64,000 bases of DNA from Massilia sp. CFBP 13721 (GTDB lineage: Bacteria; Pseudomonadota; Gammaproteobacteria; Burkholderiales; Burkholderiaceae_D), in contig NZ_JACYUY010000005.1 in the NCBI RefSeq assembly GCF_014842025.1, positions 124,001 through 188,000 on the forward strand. The letters are read 5' to 3'. The position numbers and the translations under genes were made by a program. Positions 15,784 to 24,220 of this stretch are shown here, piece after piece (positions within the stretch are counted from its first letter, which is position 1; every line of letters begins with the position of its first letter). The notes beneath the pieces were generated by a model, which was given only the letters and a program-made list of their open reading frames with translations, did no database searches and was not told the origin of the DNA.

Positions 15784-17670
15784 CTACTTCCAGTCCCCGC
15801 GCAGCACCCTCACCTGCTCGTGCAGGTACTCCGGCGTCGCTTCCTGCGGCTTGACCGGCATGCCCACCGCCAGCGCCAGCTTCGAGCGCCAGCCGCGCGA
15901 GAACGAACGCTCGAACAGGTTGCCCGGATCGCGCGTAAACACGCTGCCCCACAGGCCGCGCAGCGCCATCGGGATCACCGGCACCTTGCTGCGCTCGACG
16001 ATTTTTGCGACGCCGCCGCGGAATTCGTTCATCTCGCCCGTCGTCGTCAGTTTGCCTTCCGGGAAGATGCAGACCAGGTCGCCCTGGTGCAGCGCTTCGG
16101 CGATGTCGACATAGGCGCGCTCCATCATGAACGGGTCTTCCTTGGCAGGGGCGATCGGAATCGCTTTCGCGGTGCGGAAGATCCAGCCCAGGAACGGCGT
16201 CTTGAAGATGCGGTGGTCCATCACGAAGCGGATCGGGCGCGGGCTGGCGGCGCCGATGACGATCGCGTCGACGTAGCTGACGTGGTTACAGACCAGCACC
16301 GCCGGCCCTTCGTCGGGAATGCGCTCGACGTCGACCGTGTTGACGCGGTGGATGGTGTGGATCAGCAGCCAGGCCAGGAAGCGCATCAGGAATTCCGGCA
16401 CCAGCGAGAAGATGTAGACCGCCACCGCGGCGTTCAGCAGGGCGGTAACGAGGAACATTTCCGGGATCGAGAAGCCCTGCCCCAGCAGCAGGATGGCGAC
16501 GCCGGCGGCGGCCACCATGAACAGGGCGTTCAGGATGTTCATGCCGGCGATCGTGCGCGAGACGTGCTTCGGGTCGCAGCGGGTCTGGATCAGCGCGAAC
16601 AGCGGCACGATGAACAGACCGCCGAAGATGCCGATCAGGATCAGGTCGGCCAGGATGCGCAGCGCGCCCGGCTGGGCCACCAGGGCAAAGGCGTCGACGG
16701 TGGCCGTGTTGGTGTAGGCCATGCTGGCGAAATACAGGTCGATGCCGAACAGCGACAGGCCGATCGAACCGAAAGGGACGAGGCCGATCTCGACCTTGCG
16801 GCCGGACAGCTTTTCGCACAGCAGCGAGCCGACGCCGATACCGAGCGAAAACACGGTCAGCAGCAGCACGAACACGCTGTGGTCGCCATGCAGGTAATCC
16901 TTGGCATACACCGGGAATTGCGACAGTACCAGGGCGCCATAGAACCAGAACCAGGAATTGCCCAGCATCGACAGGAACACGGTGCGGTTGCCGCTCGAGA
17001 AGCGCAGGTTGCGTACCGATTCGGTGACGAAGTTGTAGTTGATCTTGAGCTCCGGCGCCGGCGGCGGCGAGGCCGGGATGCGCCAGCTGGCGGCCAGGCC
17101 GATCAGCGCCATCAGCAGGCTGGCGCCGGCGACGAGTTCGATGCCGAAGGGTTTATGGGCGACCAGCAAGGCGCCCGCCACTTCGCCCAGCAGGATGCCG
17201 ACAAAGGTGCCCATTTCGACCACGCCATTGCCGCCGACCAGTTCTTCCGATTTCAGATGCTGCGGCAGGTAAGCGTATTTCACCGGCCCGAACAGCGTCG
17301 AATGCACGCCCATGCCGACCACGGCCGCGATCAACAGCCACAGGGTATGCGTCAGCCAGCCGATGCCGGCCACCAGCATGATGACCACTTCGAGCAGTTT
17401 CACAAAGCGCGCCAGCCTGCCCTTCTCGACCTTGTCGGCGATCTGGCCGGCGGTGGCGGAAAACACCACGTAGGGCAGGATGAACAGGCCGGGAATCAGG
17501 TTGTTCAACAACCCAGGGTCGAGCGTGGTCCAGGACAGGGCATCGTAGGTCAGGGCGACCAGCAGCGCGGTCTTGAACAGGTTGTCGTTGAAGGCGCCGA
17601 GGAACTGGGTCCAGAAAAACGGCGCGAAGCGGCGCTGCGACAACAGGGAAAATTGGCTCGACTGGCTCAT
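15784..17670 (-). CDS. MFS transporter fused to a PlsC-type acyltransferase
   Basis: A 628-residue inner-membrane protein. Residues 1-400 form an MFS-type bundle similar to the lysophospholipid flippase LplT (RRFAPFFWTQFLGAFNDNLFK at the start). Residues from about 430 form a 1-acyl-glycerol-3-phosphate acyltransferase domain with the catalytic NHVSYVD (H-x4-D near residue 461) and FPEGKLTTTGEM. In Escherichia coli, LplT works with Aas, which has acyltransferase and acyl-ACP synthetase domains; here flippase and acyltransferase are fused and no synthetase domain is present. A role in recycling lysophospholipids is inferred. Confidence 0.87.
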   Translation of the reverse strand: MSQSSQFSLLSQRRFAPFFWTQFLGAFNDNLFKTALLVALTYDALSWTTLDPGLLNNLIPGLFILPYVVFSATAGQIADKVEKGRLARFVKLLEVVIMLVAGIGWLTHTLWLLIAAVVGMGVHSTLFGPVKYAYLPQHLKSEELVGGNGVVEMGTFVGILLGEVAGALLVAHKPFGIELVAGASLLMALIGLAASWRIPASPPPAPELKINYNFVTESVRNLRFSSGNRTVFLSMLGNSWFWFYGALVLSQFPVYAKDYLHGDHSVFVLLLTVFSLGIGVGSLLCEKLSGRKVEIGLVPFGSIGLSLFGIDLYFASMAYTNTATVDAFALVAQPGALRILADLILIGIFGGLFIVPLFALIQTRCDPKHVSRTIAGMNILNALFMVAAAGVAILLLGQGFSIPEMFLVTALLNAAVAVYIFSLVPEFLMRFLAWLLIHTIHRVNTVDVERIPDEGPAVLVCNHVSYVDAIVIGAASPRPIRFVMDHRIFKTPFLGWIFRTAKAIPIAPAKEDPFMMERAYVDIAEALHQGDLVCIFPEGKLTTTGEMNEFRGGVAKIVERSKVPVIPMALRGLWGSVFTRDPGNLFERSFSRGWRSKLALAVGMPVKPQEATPEYLHEQVRVLRGDWK

Positions 17671-17934
17671 GAACGTGGCCCGTGGTGGAGAGATGCGTAA
17701 TTTACAACAGGGAGGAGCGCGCTACAATCTTTATGTTGCTTTAAATCATCAGGGTGCGATGCTAGCGCAAAGTATCGCGCGGCGAGACGAACGGTAGCAG
17801 GAAACGAACCTTTATCGATTTCTCGATGTTGTTCGTAAAAGCAATTGGAGTGAGCGCAGGAAACCCGGTTGATGGACCGCAAAGGTGAAGTGTCGACTGC
17901 TTGTTGTGCAGCGCAGCGTGAGTAGAATGCTTGG

Positions 17935-18135
17935 ATGAATTCGCACAAGCTCCCCACCATCCTGCGCGGCGCGCCTGACGCGCCCTGCGACGATATCGAG
18001 CACGCGCTGCTCGACCTCACCACCGCTTCGCTCGACGACGAGGACGGCATGCCCGCCCCCACCGTCGACGAGTTTGCCCTCGAATTCCTGGTCGAGTGTA
18101 GTCGCCCGCCCGGTGCGGGCGGGCACAGGATGTAG
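17935..18135 (+). CDS. small acidic hypothetical protein, doubtful
   Basis: A 66-residue open frame (about 15 acidic residues in the first 55) that faces the end of hom with a 15-base gap. No domain is recognised and no clear ribosome site precedes the ATG. A hairpin (CGCCCGC / GCGGGCG near 18107-18122) lies inside its last codons and could be a terminator, which argues that the C-terminus or the whole frame may be spurious. Confidence 0.3.
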   Translation: MNSHKLPTILRGAPDAPCDDIEHALLDLTTASLDDEDGMPAPTVDEFALEFLVECSRPPGAGGHRM

Positions 18136-18150
18136 ATCCTCAGCTGATCC

Positions 18151-19470
18151 TCAGCTGAGTGTCTCCAGCCTGATCCGGATCACTTTCCCCACCACCGAAG
18201 CGAGCGCTTCGATGCGGGCAATCGCCGCGTCGACCTGCTTTTCGCGCGTTTCATGGGTGATCATGATGATGTCGGTGTGCTCGTCGCCACGGGTTTCTTT
18301 CTGCAGTACCGCGTCGATCGAGATGGCGGCGTCGGCCAGCACCCGCGTCAGGTCGGCCATCACGCCGAGCTGGTCGCTCACCCGCACGCGCAGGAAGTAG
18401 CTGGTCGTGATGTCGGCCATCGGCAGGATCGCCACGTCGGTCATCTCGTTCGGCTGGAAGGCCAGGTGCGGCACGCGGCAGTACGGGTCGACGGTGGCCA
18501 GGCGTGTCACGTCGACCAGGTCGGCGATCACGCTTGATGCGGTCGGCTCCGCACCCGCGCCCTTGCCATAGTAAAGAGTGGAACCGACCGCGTCGGCTTC
18601 GACCAGCACCGCGTTCATGGCGCCTTCGACGTTGGCGATCAGGCGTGCGGCAGGGATCAGGGTCGGGTGCACGCGCAGTTCGATGCCCTCGACGCCGTCG
18701 ACCGTGGCGCGGCGCGTGATGCCGAGCAGCTTGATGCGGTAGCCGAGCTGTTCGGCGTAGCGGATGTCGAGCGCCTGCAGCGCGCTGATGCCCTCGACGT
18801 GGGCCTTGTCGAACTGCACCGGGATGCCGAAGGCGATCGCCGACATGATCGTCAGCTTATGGGCCGCGTCGACGCCTTCGATATCGAAGGTCGGGTCCGC
18901 TTCGGCATAGCCGAGTTCCTGGGCCTGCTTCAGGACGACGTCGAAATCGAGGCCCTTGTCGCGCATTTCGGACAGGATGAAATTGGTGGTGCCGTTGATG
19001 ATACCGGCCACCGATTCGATGCGGTTCGCCGTCAGGCCTTCGCGCAGCGCCTTGATGATCGGCACGCCGCCGGCGACGGCCGCTTCGAAGGCGACCATCA
19101 CGCCCTTTTCCTGGGCGGCGGCGAAGAGTTCGTTGCCGTGCAGGGCCAGTAAAGCCTTGTTGGCGGTGACCACGTGCTTGCCGTTGGCGATGGCGCGCAG
19201 CACGAGTTCGCGCGGCAATTCGTAGCCGCCGATCAGTTCGACGACGATGTCGACGTCCGGGCTGTCGACGACCTGGAATGGATCGTCGACGATCTGGCAG
19301 TTTCCGCCGGTCAGGCGCGCGGCACGCTCGGTGTTGCGGGCGGCAACCATGGTGATCTCGATGCCGCGGCCGGCGCGGCGGCGGATATCTTCCTGGTTGC
19401 GTTGCAGCACATTAAAAGTGCCGGCACCGACGGTGCCGATGCCGAGGAGGCCAACTTTGATGGGTTTCAT
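18151..19470 (-). CDS. hom: homoserine dehydrogenase
   Basis: A 439-residue monofunctional enzyme that reduces aspartate semialdehyde to homoserine, the branch point to threonine and methionine. The NAD(P) site GLLGIGTVGAG is at residues 7-17, the catalytic-region TANKALLALHG near 105, and GIINGTTNFILSEM is the family signature. A C-terminal ACT domain from about residue 355 (YFLRVRVSDQLGVMADLTRVL) suggests threonine feedback. It follows alaT by 30 bases on the same strand, a pairing common in Burkholderiales, and is likely co-transcribed. Confidence 0.96.
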   Translation of the reverse strand: MKPIKVGLLGIGTVGAGTFNVLQRNQEDIRRRAGRGIEITMVAARNTERAARLTGGNCQIVDDPFQVVDSPDVDIVVELIGGYELPRELVLRAIANGKHVVTANKALLALHGNELFAAAQEKGVMVAFEAAVAGGVPIIKALREGLTANRIESVAGIINGTTNFILSEMRDKGLDFDVVLKQAQELGYAEADPTFDIEGVDAAHKLTIMSAIAFGIPVQFDKAHVEGISALQALDIRYAEQLGYRIKLLGITRRATVDGVEGIELRVHPTLIPAARLIANVEGAMNAVLVEADAVGSTLYYGKGAGAEPTASSVIADLVDVTRLATVDPYCRVPHLAFQPNEMTDVAILPMADITTSYFLRVRVSDQLGVMADLTRVLADAAISIDAVLQKETRGDEHTDIIMITHETREKQVDAAIARIEALASVVGKVIRIRLETLS

Positions 19471-19500
19471 GGTCTGTTCTTGATGGTTTGGCGCAGATAA

Positions 19501-20727
19501 TCAGCGCGCGTGGCGTCGTCGGTAACCGTCGAGGAAGCGTGCGATGCGCGCACAGGCATCCGTCAGGTCGTCGGAATTGGGCAGGAACACCAGCCGGAAA
19601 TGGTCGGGCGAGTGCCAGTTGAAGCCGGTGCCCTGCACCAGCAACACCTTTTCCTCGCCCAGCAGTTCGCAGATGAATTGCTGGTCGTCGGCGATCGGGT
19701 ACATCGCCGGGTCCAGGCGCGGGAACATGTACAGCGCCGCTTTTGGCTTGACGCAGGTAACGCCCGGAATATCGGTCAATAACTTGTGGGCCAGGTCGCG
19801 CTGCTTGAGCAGGCGCCCGCCGGGGCCGACCAGATCGTCGATGCTCTGGTAGCCGCCGAGCGCGGTCTGGATCGCGAACTGGCCGGGGGCGTTGGCGCAC
19901 AGGCGCATCGAGGCCAGCATGTTGAGGCCGTCGATGTAATCCTTCGCGTGGCGCTTCTCGCCCGAGACCACCATCCAGCCGGCGCGGTAGCCGCAGGAGC
20001 GGTAGTTCTTCGACAGGCCGTTCAGGGTCACGAACAGCACGTCGTCGGCCAGAGAAGCGATCGAATCGTGCTGGGCGCCGTCGTACAGCACCTTGTCGTA
20101 GATTTCGTCGGCATAGACGATCAGGCTGTGCTGGCGCGCCAGCTCCACGATCTCGAGCAGGACCTCGCGCGGATACAGGGCGCCGGTCGGGTTGTTCGGG
20201 TTGATGACGACAATCGCGCGCGTGTTCGGCGTGATCTTCTTGCGCATGTCGGCGATGTCCGGCATCCAGCCGGCCTGTTCATCGCAGATGTAGTGCACCG
20301 GCGCGCCGCCGGCCAGGCTGACGGCGGCGGTCCACAGTGGGTAGTCCGGCGCCGGCACCAGCACTTCGTCGCCGTTGTTGAGCAAGCCCTGCATGGCCAT
20401 GACGATCAGTTCGGAGGCGCCATTTCCCAGGTAGATGTCGTCGATACCGACGCCGGCGATTTTCTTTTGCTGGGTGTAATGCATCACCGCCTTGCGCGGC
20501 GCAAACAGGCCCTTCGAATCCGTATAGCCGGCCGCGCCGTGCATGTTGCGGATCATGTCCTGCATGATTTCGTCGGGCGGATCGAAACCGAAGACGGCCA
20601 GGTTGCCGATATTGAGCTTGATGATCTTGTGGCCGTCGTCTTCCATCTGGCGCGCCTGGGCCAGGGCCGGGCCGCGGATCTCGTAGCAGACATCGTCGAG
20701 CTTGTTCGATTTGAGAATCGGTCGCAA
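19501..20727 (-). CDS. alaT: alanine-forming PLP-dependent aminotransferase AlaT/AlaA
   Basis: A class I/II aminotransferase of about 408 residues that makes alanine from pyruvate and glutamate. The PLP lysine is in LNGLSKNYRSCGYRAG; NPNNPTGALY and YADEIYDK are standard fold motifs. The family start RPILKSNKLDDVCYEIRGP follows a TTG at 20727 with AAAAAGGG eight bases upstream. A GTG at 20736 is in frame but sits on that ribosome site, so I prefer the TTG. It lies upstream of hom and diverges from the Mth938-like gene. Confidence 0.9.
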   Translation of the reverse strand: MRPILKSNKLDDVCYEIRGPALAQARQMEDDGHKIIKLNIGNLAVFGFDPPDEIMQDMIRNMHGAAGYTDSKGLFAPRKAVMHYTQQKKIAGVGIDDIYLGNGASELIVMAMQGLLNNGDEVLVPAPDYPLWTAAVSLAGGAPVHYICDEQAGWMPDIADMRKKITPNTRAIVVINPNNPTGALYPREVLLEIVELARQHSLIVYADEIYDKVLYDGAQHDSIASLADDVLFVTLNGLSKNYRSCGYRAGWMVVSGEKRHAKDYIDGLNMLASMRLCANAPGQFAIQTALGGYQSIDDLVGPGGRLLKQRDLAHKLLTDIPGVTCVKPKAALYMFPRLDPAMYPIADDQQFICELLGEEKVLLVQGTGFNWHSPDHFRLVFLPNSDDLTDACARIARFLDGYRRRHAR

Positions 20728-20864
20728 ATTTATCACCCTTTTTGTCAGCTACTGTCGCCCGCATGTTGCAGTGCGAAAAATACCATTCTGCCGAAAGCTT
20801 CCGATTTAAGCAACCTTCGCCCCGCCCCGCGCGCATGCGGGGCAAAAGTGACAGAAAGGTTACA

Positions 20865-21284
20865 ATGGCAACCCATTCGCCCTCATCCAGCAATGCCATG
20901 AAACTTCATTCCGACAGTACCCAGCAGTACCAGACCGTCACCGGCTACGATGCCTCGGGCGTGGAAATCAATGCCGAGCGTTTCAACCACAGCCTGCTGG
21001 TGATGCCGGAAACCCCGCCGCGCCCGTGGGACGTGACCCGCTTCGAGGACTTGCAGGCTGCGCACTTCGAGCAGATCGCCGCCGATGCACCCGACGTCGT
21101 CATCCTCGGCACCGGCGAGCGCCAGCGCTTCGTGCATCCGCGCCTGATCCAGTCCCTGTCCGCGCACCACATCGGCGTCGAATCGATGGATAGCCAGGCC
21201 GCCTGCCGCACCTACAACGTGCTGATGGGCGAAGGCCGCAAGGTGACGCTGGCGCTGATCATCGACGCCGCCGCGGCAGCCTGA
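20865..21284 (+). CDS. Mth938-like domain protein
   Basis: A small soluble alpha/beta protein of the Mth938/NDUFAF3-like family. The core SLLVMPETPPRPWDV, DVVILGTGERQRFVHP and GVESMDSQAACRTYNVLMGEGRKVTLALII is typical. Eukaryotic relatives help assemble respiratory complex I; the bacterial role is unclear. The ATG at 20865 has AGAAAGG five bases upstream; an internal ATG at 20898 (MKLHSD) matches the usual family start but has no ribosome site. The alaT promoter must lie in the 130-base divergent gap. Confidence 0.8.
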   Translation: MATHSPSSSNAMKLHSDSTQQYQTVTGYDASGVEINAERFNHSLLVMPETPPRPWDVTRFEDLQAAHFEQIAADAPDVVILGTGERQRFVHPRLIQSLSAHHIGVESMDSQAACRTYNVLMGEGRKVTLALIIDAAAAA

Positions 21285-21356
21285 TACGCGCTGCGCACCG
21301 CGCTATTGAATGGCCGGGTTGCGCCCGCATATCGGGTTGGCGCTTGACAGTTCGGC

Positions 21357-21371
21357 ATGCCAGACTGGCAT
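21357..21371. promoter_or_regulatory. palindrome upstream of the peroxiredoxin gene
   Basis: ATGCCAG-A-CTGGCAT is a perfect 7-1-7 inverted repeat. It lies just downstream of a consensus -35 hexamer TTGACA (21344-21349), where a repressor or activator would act. No convincing -10 follows at 17 bases. The bcp GTG start is 81 bases further on. Confidence 0.4.
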
Positions 21372-21451
21372 CGACGCCAATGCTTGATTATCATGAGCGC
21401 TATGCAGGATGGCACGAGGCCGATCCTGCCCCACCAGTCCAGGAGAACCCC

Positions 21452-21922
21452 GTGGCCGACAGCCCCAGCGCAGCAACCGTAGAGAATTTTTCCGCCGCAA
21501 TGACCGGCGACCAGACCTTCCAGTTCACCGGACGTCCGGCCAAATATACGGTGCTGTATTTCTACCCCAAGGACAATACACCCGGCTGCACCACCGAGAG
21601 CATGGCCTTCCGCGACAAGCACGACGAGTTCGTGGCCGCCGGCGCCGAAGTGTATGGCATCAGCCGCGATTCGCTGCGCTCGCACGAAGGCTTCAAATCC
21701 AAGCTCGGCCTGCCCTTCGAACTGATCTCCGACCCCGAAGAACAGATGTGCAACCAGTTCGGCGTCATGAAGAACAAAATGATGTATGGCAAGCAGGTAC
21801 GGGGGGTCGAGCGCAGTACGTTTGTCGTTGACGCTCACGGCCGATTGGTGAAAGAATGGCGTGGCGTGAAGGTCGCCGATCACGTCGATGAAGTGCTCGC
21901 ATTTGTGAAGAGCCAGCCGTAA
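21452..21922 (+). CDS. bcp: thioredoxin-dependent peroxiredoxin, Bcp/PrxQ type
   Basis: A 156-residue peroxiredoxin that reduces hydrogen and organic peroxides. The peroxidatic cysteine is C46 in FYPKDNTPGCTTE. The residue five after it, which is the resolving cysteine in two-cysteine Bcp proteins, is not cysteine; the only other cysteine is C100 (EEQMCNQ). It is therefore a one-cysteine type or uses C100. I start at GTG 21452 because AGGAG lies six bases upstream; the longer frame from 21344 overlaps promoter elements. It is monocistronic. Confidence 0.88.
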   Translation: MADSPSAATVENFSAAMTGDQTFQFTGRPAKYTVLYFYPKDNTPGCTTESMAFRDKHDEFVAAGAEVYGISRDSLRSHEGFKSKLGLPFELISDPEEQMCNQFGVMKNKMMYGKQVRGVERSTFVVDAHGRLVKEWRGVKVADHVDEVLAFVKSQP

Positions 21923-22145
21923 AACACGGCTCCAGTCCGACAACTTTACTGGACAAACCCCGTTATTTTGAGTCAACCCGTTTTTAGATCAGCATCACTC
22001 CAACCTGGCTGCCTGCCACGCCGCCCTTGCGGCCCTGGCCCGCGCCTTTCGCTAGTCTGCTTTACCCCGGTTGCATCTACTCCGCCCGCCAGTGCTTTCA
22101 ACGCGCTGGCGCGAGCGTCCTCCACTTTATTAGATTGAGAACCTG

Positions 22146-23924
22146 ATGCCACTACCAAAAATGCCAACCAAGCCGGCCACATTGCTGCCGGTGAACGAAT
22201 ACCCCAAAGCCGAACCCGGCAAGTCTCCCGTGCGCGCCGTTGCCGCAGCGCCGACTGAAGCCGATCCCGTCGAAGACCTGATCAGCGGTAAAGCCGTACC
22301 CGCTTCCAAATCGAGCCGTGCGCGCAAGAACAAGGCCGCGCCGCTGGCCGCCGTGCCAGCACCAAAAGGCGAAACCGCGACCTGGCCGGCGCATGCCGAG
22401 ACCGGCACCGTCGCCAAGCTCAAGGAAACCGACCAGGACGAACCGCATCCGGCCAAGCACAAGCCGGTCGAGGTCAACGTCAAGTCCTCCACCAGCCGCA
22501 AGGCCGACCGCTCCGGCAAGACCAAGGTGTTCGTGCTCGATACCAACGTGCTGATGCATGACCCGACGAGCCTGTTCCGCTTCGAGGAACACGACGTCTA
22601 CCTGCCGATGATGACGCTTGAGGAACTCGACGATCATAAAAAAGGCATGTCGGAAGTCGCGCGCAATGCACGCCAGGTTTCGCGCACCCTCGACGCCCTG
22701 ATCGCCGACATCGACGACGACGGCATCGAGTCGGGCATCGAACTGGCCAAGCTCGGCAACAAGGATGCCAAGGGCCGCCTGTTCTTCCAGACGAAGCTGC
22801 AAAGCGGTCCCCTGCTGCCCGAAGGCTTGCCGGTCGGCAAGGCCGACAACCAGATCCTGGGCGTGGTGAAAGCGCTGGCCGCCGAGCAGCCCGAGCGTGC
22901 CATCGTGCTGGTGTCGAAAGACATCAACATGCGCATCAAGGCGCGTGCGCTGGGTTTGCCTGCGGAAGACTATTTCAACGACCACGTACTGGAAGACACC
23001 GACCTGCTGTACTCCGGCATCGTCCAGCTGCCGGACGATTTCTGGGACAAGCACAGCAAGAACATGGAATCGTGGCAGGAAAACAAGAACGGCAACAACG
23101 CGATGTTCTACCGCGTGAACGGCCCGTTCATTCCGAGCCTGCTGACCAACCAGTTCGTCTTTCTCGAGCCATCCGCCGGCGAAGCGCCGCTGTATGCGCA
23201 AGTCAAGGAAATCAACGGCAAGACAGCCGTGCTGCGCGTGCTGCGCGACTACAGCCACACCAAGAACAGCGTCTGGGGCATCACCGCGCGCAACCGCGAA
23301 CAGAACTTCGCCCTGAACCTGCTGATGGACCCGGAGTGCGATTTCGTCACCCTGCTGGGCCAGGCCGGTACCGGTAAAACCCTGCTGGCACTGGCCGCAG
23401 GCCTGGCGCAAGTGCTCGAAACCAAGCTCTACAACGAGATCATCGTCACCCGCGTGACGGTGCCGGTGGGCGAGGACATCGGCTTCCTGCCGGGTACCGA
23501 GGAAGAAAAGATGTCGCCGTGGATGGGCGCCTTCGACGACAACCTCGAAGTGCTGAACAAGACCGATTCCGACGCCGGCGACTGGGGCCGCGCGGCGACG
23601 CAGGACCTGATCCGTTCGCGCATCAAGATCAAGTCGCTCAACTTCATGCGCGGCCGCACCTTCGTGAACAAGTTTCTGATCATCGACGAGGCGCAGAACC
23701 TGACGCCGAAGCAGATGAAGACCCTGGTCACGCGCGCCGGTCCCGGCACCAAGATCCTGTGCCTGGGTAACATCGCGCAGATCGACACGCCTTACCTCAC
23801 CGAGGGTTCGAGCGGCCTGACCTATGTGGTGGATCGCTTCAAGGGTTGGGGCCACAGCGGGCACGTGACGCTGGCGCGCGGCGAGCGTTCGCGCCTGGCG
23901 GATCACGCGAGCGACGTGTTGTAA
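22146..23924 (+). CDS. PhoH-family ATPase with N-terminal PIN domain
   Basis: A 592-residue PIN-PhoH2 type protein. Residues 1-125 are a basic, low-complexity extension. The PIN ribonuclease domain begins at VFVLDTNVLMHDP (near residue 130) and has further acidic residues (TLEELDDHKKG, DNQILGVVKAL, LVSKDINMRIKA). The PhoH ATPase has Walker A GQAGTGKTLLALAAG (near 404) and Walker B FLIIDEAQNLTP. Relatives couple RNA unwinding to cleavage and are often paired with toxin-antitoxin biology; here it stands alone with its own terminator. Membrane or secretion signals are absent. Confidence 0.9.
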   Translation: MPLPKMPTKPATLLPVNEYPKAEPGKSPVRAVAAAPTEADPVEDLISGKAVPASKSSRARKNKAAPLAAVPAPKGETATWPAHAETGTVAKLKETDQDEPHPAKHKPVEVNVKSSTSRKADRSGKTKVFVLDTNVLMHDPTSLFRFEEHDVYLPMMTLEELDDHKKGMSEVARNARQVSRTLDALIADIDDDGIESGIELAKLGNKDAKGRLFFQTKLQSGPLLPEGLPVGKADNQILGVVKALAAEQPERAIVLVSKDINMRIKARALGLPAEDYFNDHVLEDTDLLYSGIVQLPDDFWDKHSKNMESWQENKNGNNAMFYRVNGPFIPSLLTNQFVFLEPSAGEAPLYAQVKEINGKTAVLRVLRDYSHTKNSVWGITARNREQNFALNLLMDPECDFVTLLGQAGTGKTLLALAAGLAQVLETKLYNEIIVTRVTVPVGEDIGFLPGTEEEKMSPWMGAFDDNLEVLNKTDSDAGDWGRAATQDLIRSRIKIKSLNFMRGRTFVNKFLIIDEAQNLTPKQMKTLVTRAGPGTKILCLGNIAQIDTPYLTEGSSGLTYVVDRFKGWGHSGHVTLARGERSRLADHASDVL

Positions 23925-23941
23925 GCGGTTTCGTTTCAAGC

Positions 23942-23978
23942 AAAAACCTGCGCGCCGCGAGGCCCGCAGGTTTTTTTT
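23942..23978 (+). terminator. Rho-independent terminator of phoH
   Basis: The left arm AAAAACCTGCG and right arm CGCAGG followed by eight T residues, 18 bases after the stop codon. Confidence 0.88.
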
Positions 23979-24000
23979 ATCCCCACGGCAGCAGCGGACC

Positions 24001-24143
24001 GTAGGGTGGGCACTTGTGCCCACGCGGATCACAAGTTGATATAACCGCACCCCATCATCACCGGGGCAGCAAGCGATCCAATCATTTGCATGAGCACCCA
24101 TCGACCATACGCCGCACCGCGTGGGCACAAGTGCCCACCCTAC
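24001..24143. repeat. nested inverted repeat, copy 3 (perfect 27-bp arms)
   Basis: Arms at 24001-24027 and 24117-24143 are exact reverse complements, with an 89-base spacer. Each arm folds on itself as GTGGGCAC-TTGT-GTGCCCAC. The loop differs from copies 1 and 2 but is the same in both arms of this copy. It lies between the phoH and pit terminators. Confidence 0.88.
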
Positions 24144-24171
24144 GGTACGCCACGGCTGCGCAGGCAAAAAC

Positions 24172-24202
24172 AAAAACGCCCGGCACAAGGCCGGGCGTTT
24201 TT
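24172..24202 (-). terminator. terminator of the pit operon (bidirectional)
   Basis: AAAAACGCCCGG, loop CACAAGG, CCGGGCGTTTTT: a perfect 12-bp stem flanked by A and T runs, 19 bases downstream of the pit stop codon. Confidence 0.88.
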
Positions 24203-24220
24203 ACGTTCGCACGAACGCGA

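Noticed and set aside
15820..17700. Plus-strand open frame of 626 codons across the MFS-acyltransferase gene
   Set aside because: Antisense frame, Gln/Arg/Asp-rich, no motif.
20865..20897. ATG at 20898 as the start of the Mth938-like gene
   Set aside because: It fits the family start but has no ribosome site; the ATG at 20865 has AGAAAGG, so I kept the longer form as more likely, noting the doubt.
22152..24188. Minus-strand open frame of 678 codons across phoH
   Set aside because: Antisense to phoH; it also reads through the phoH terminator and a repeat element.
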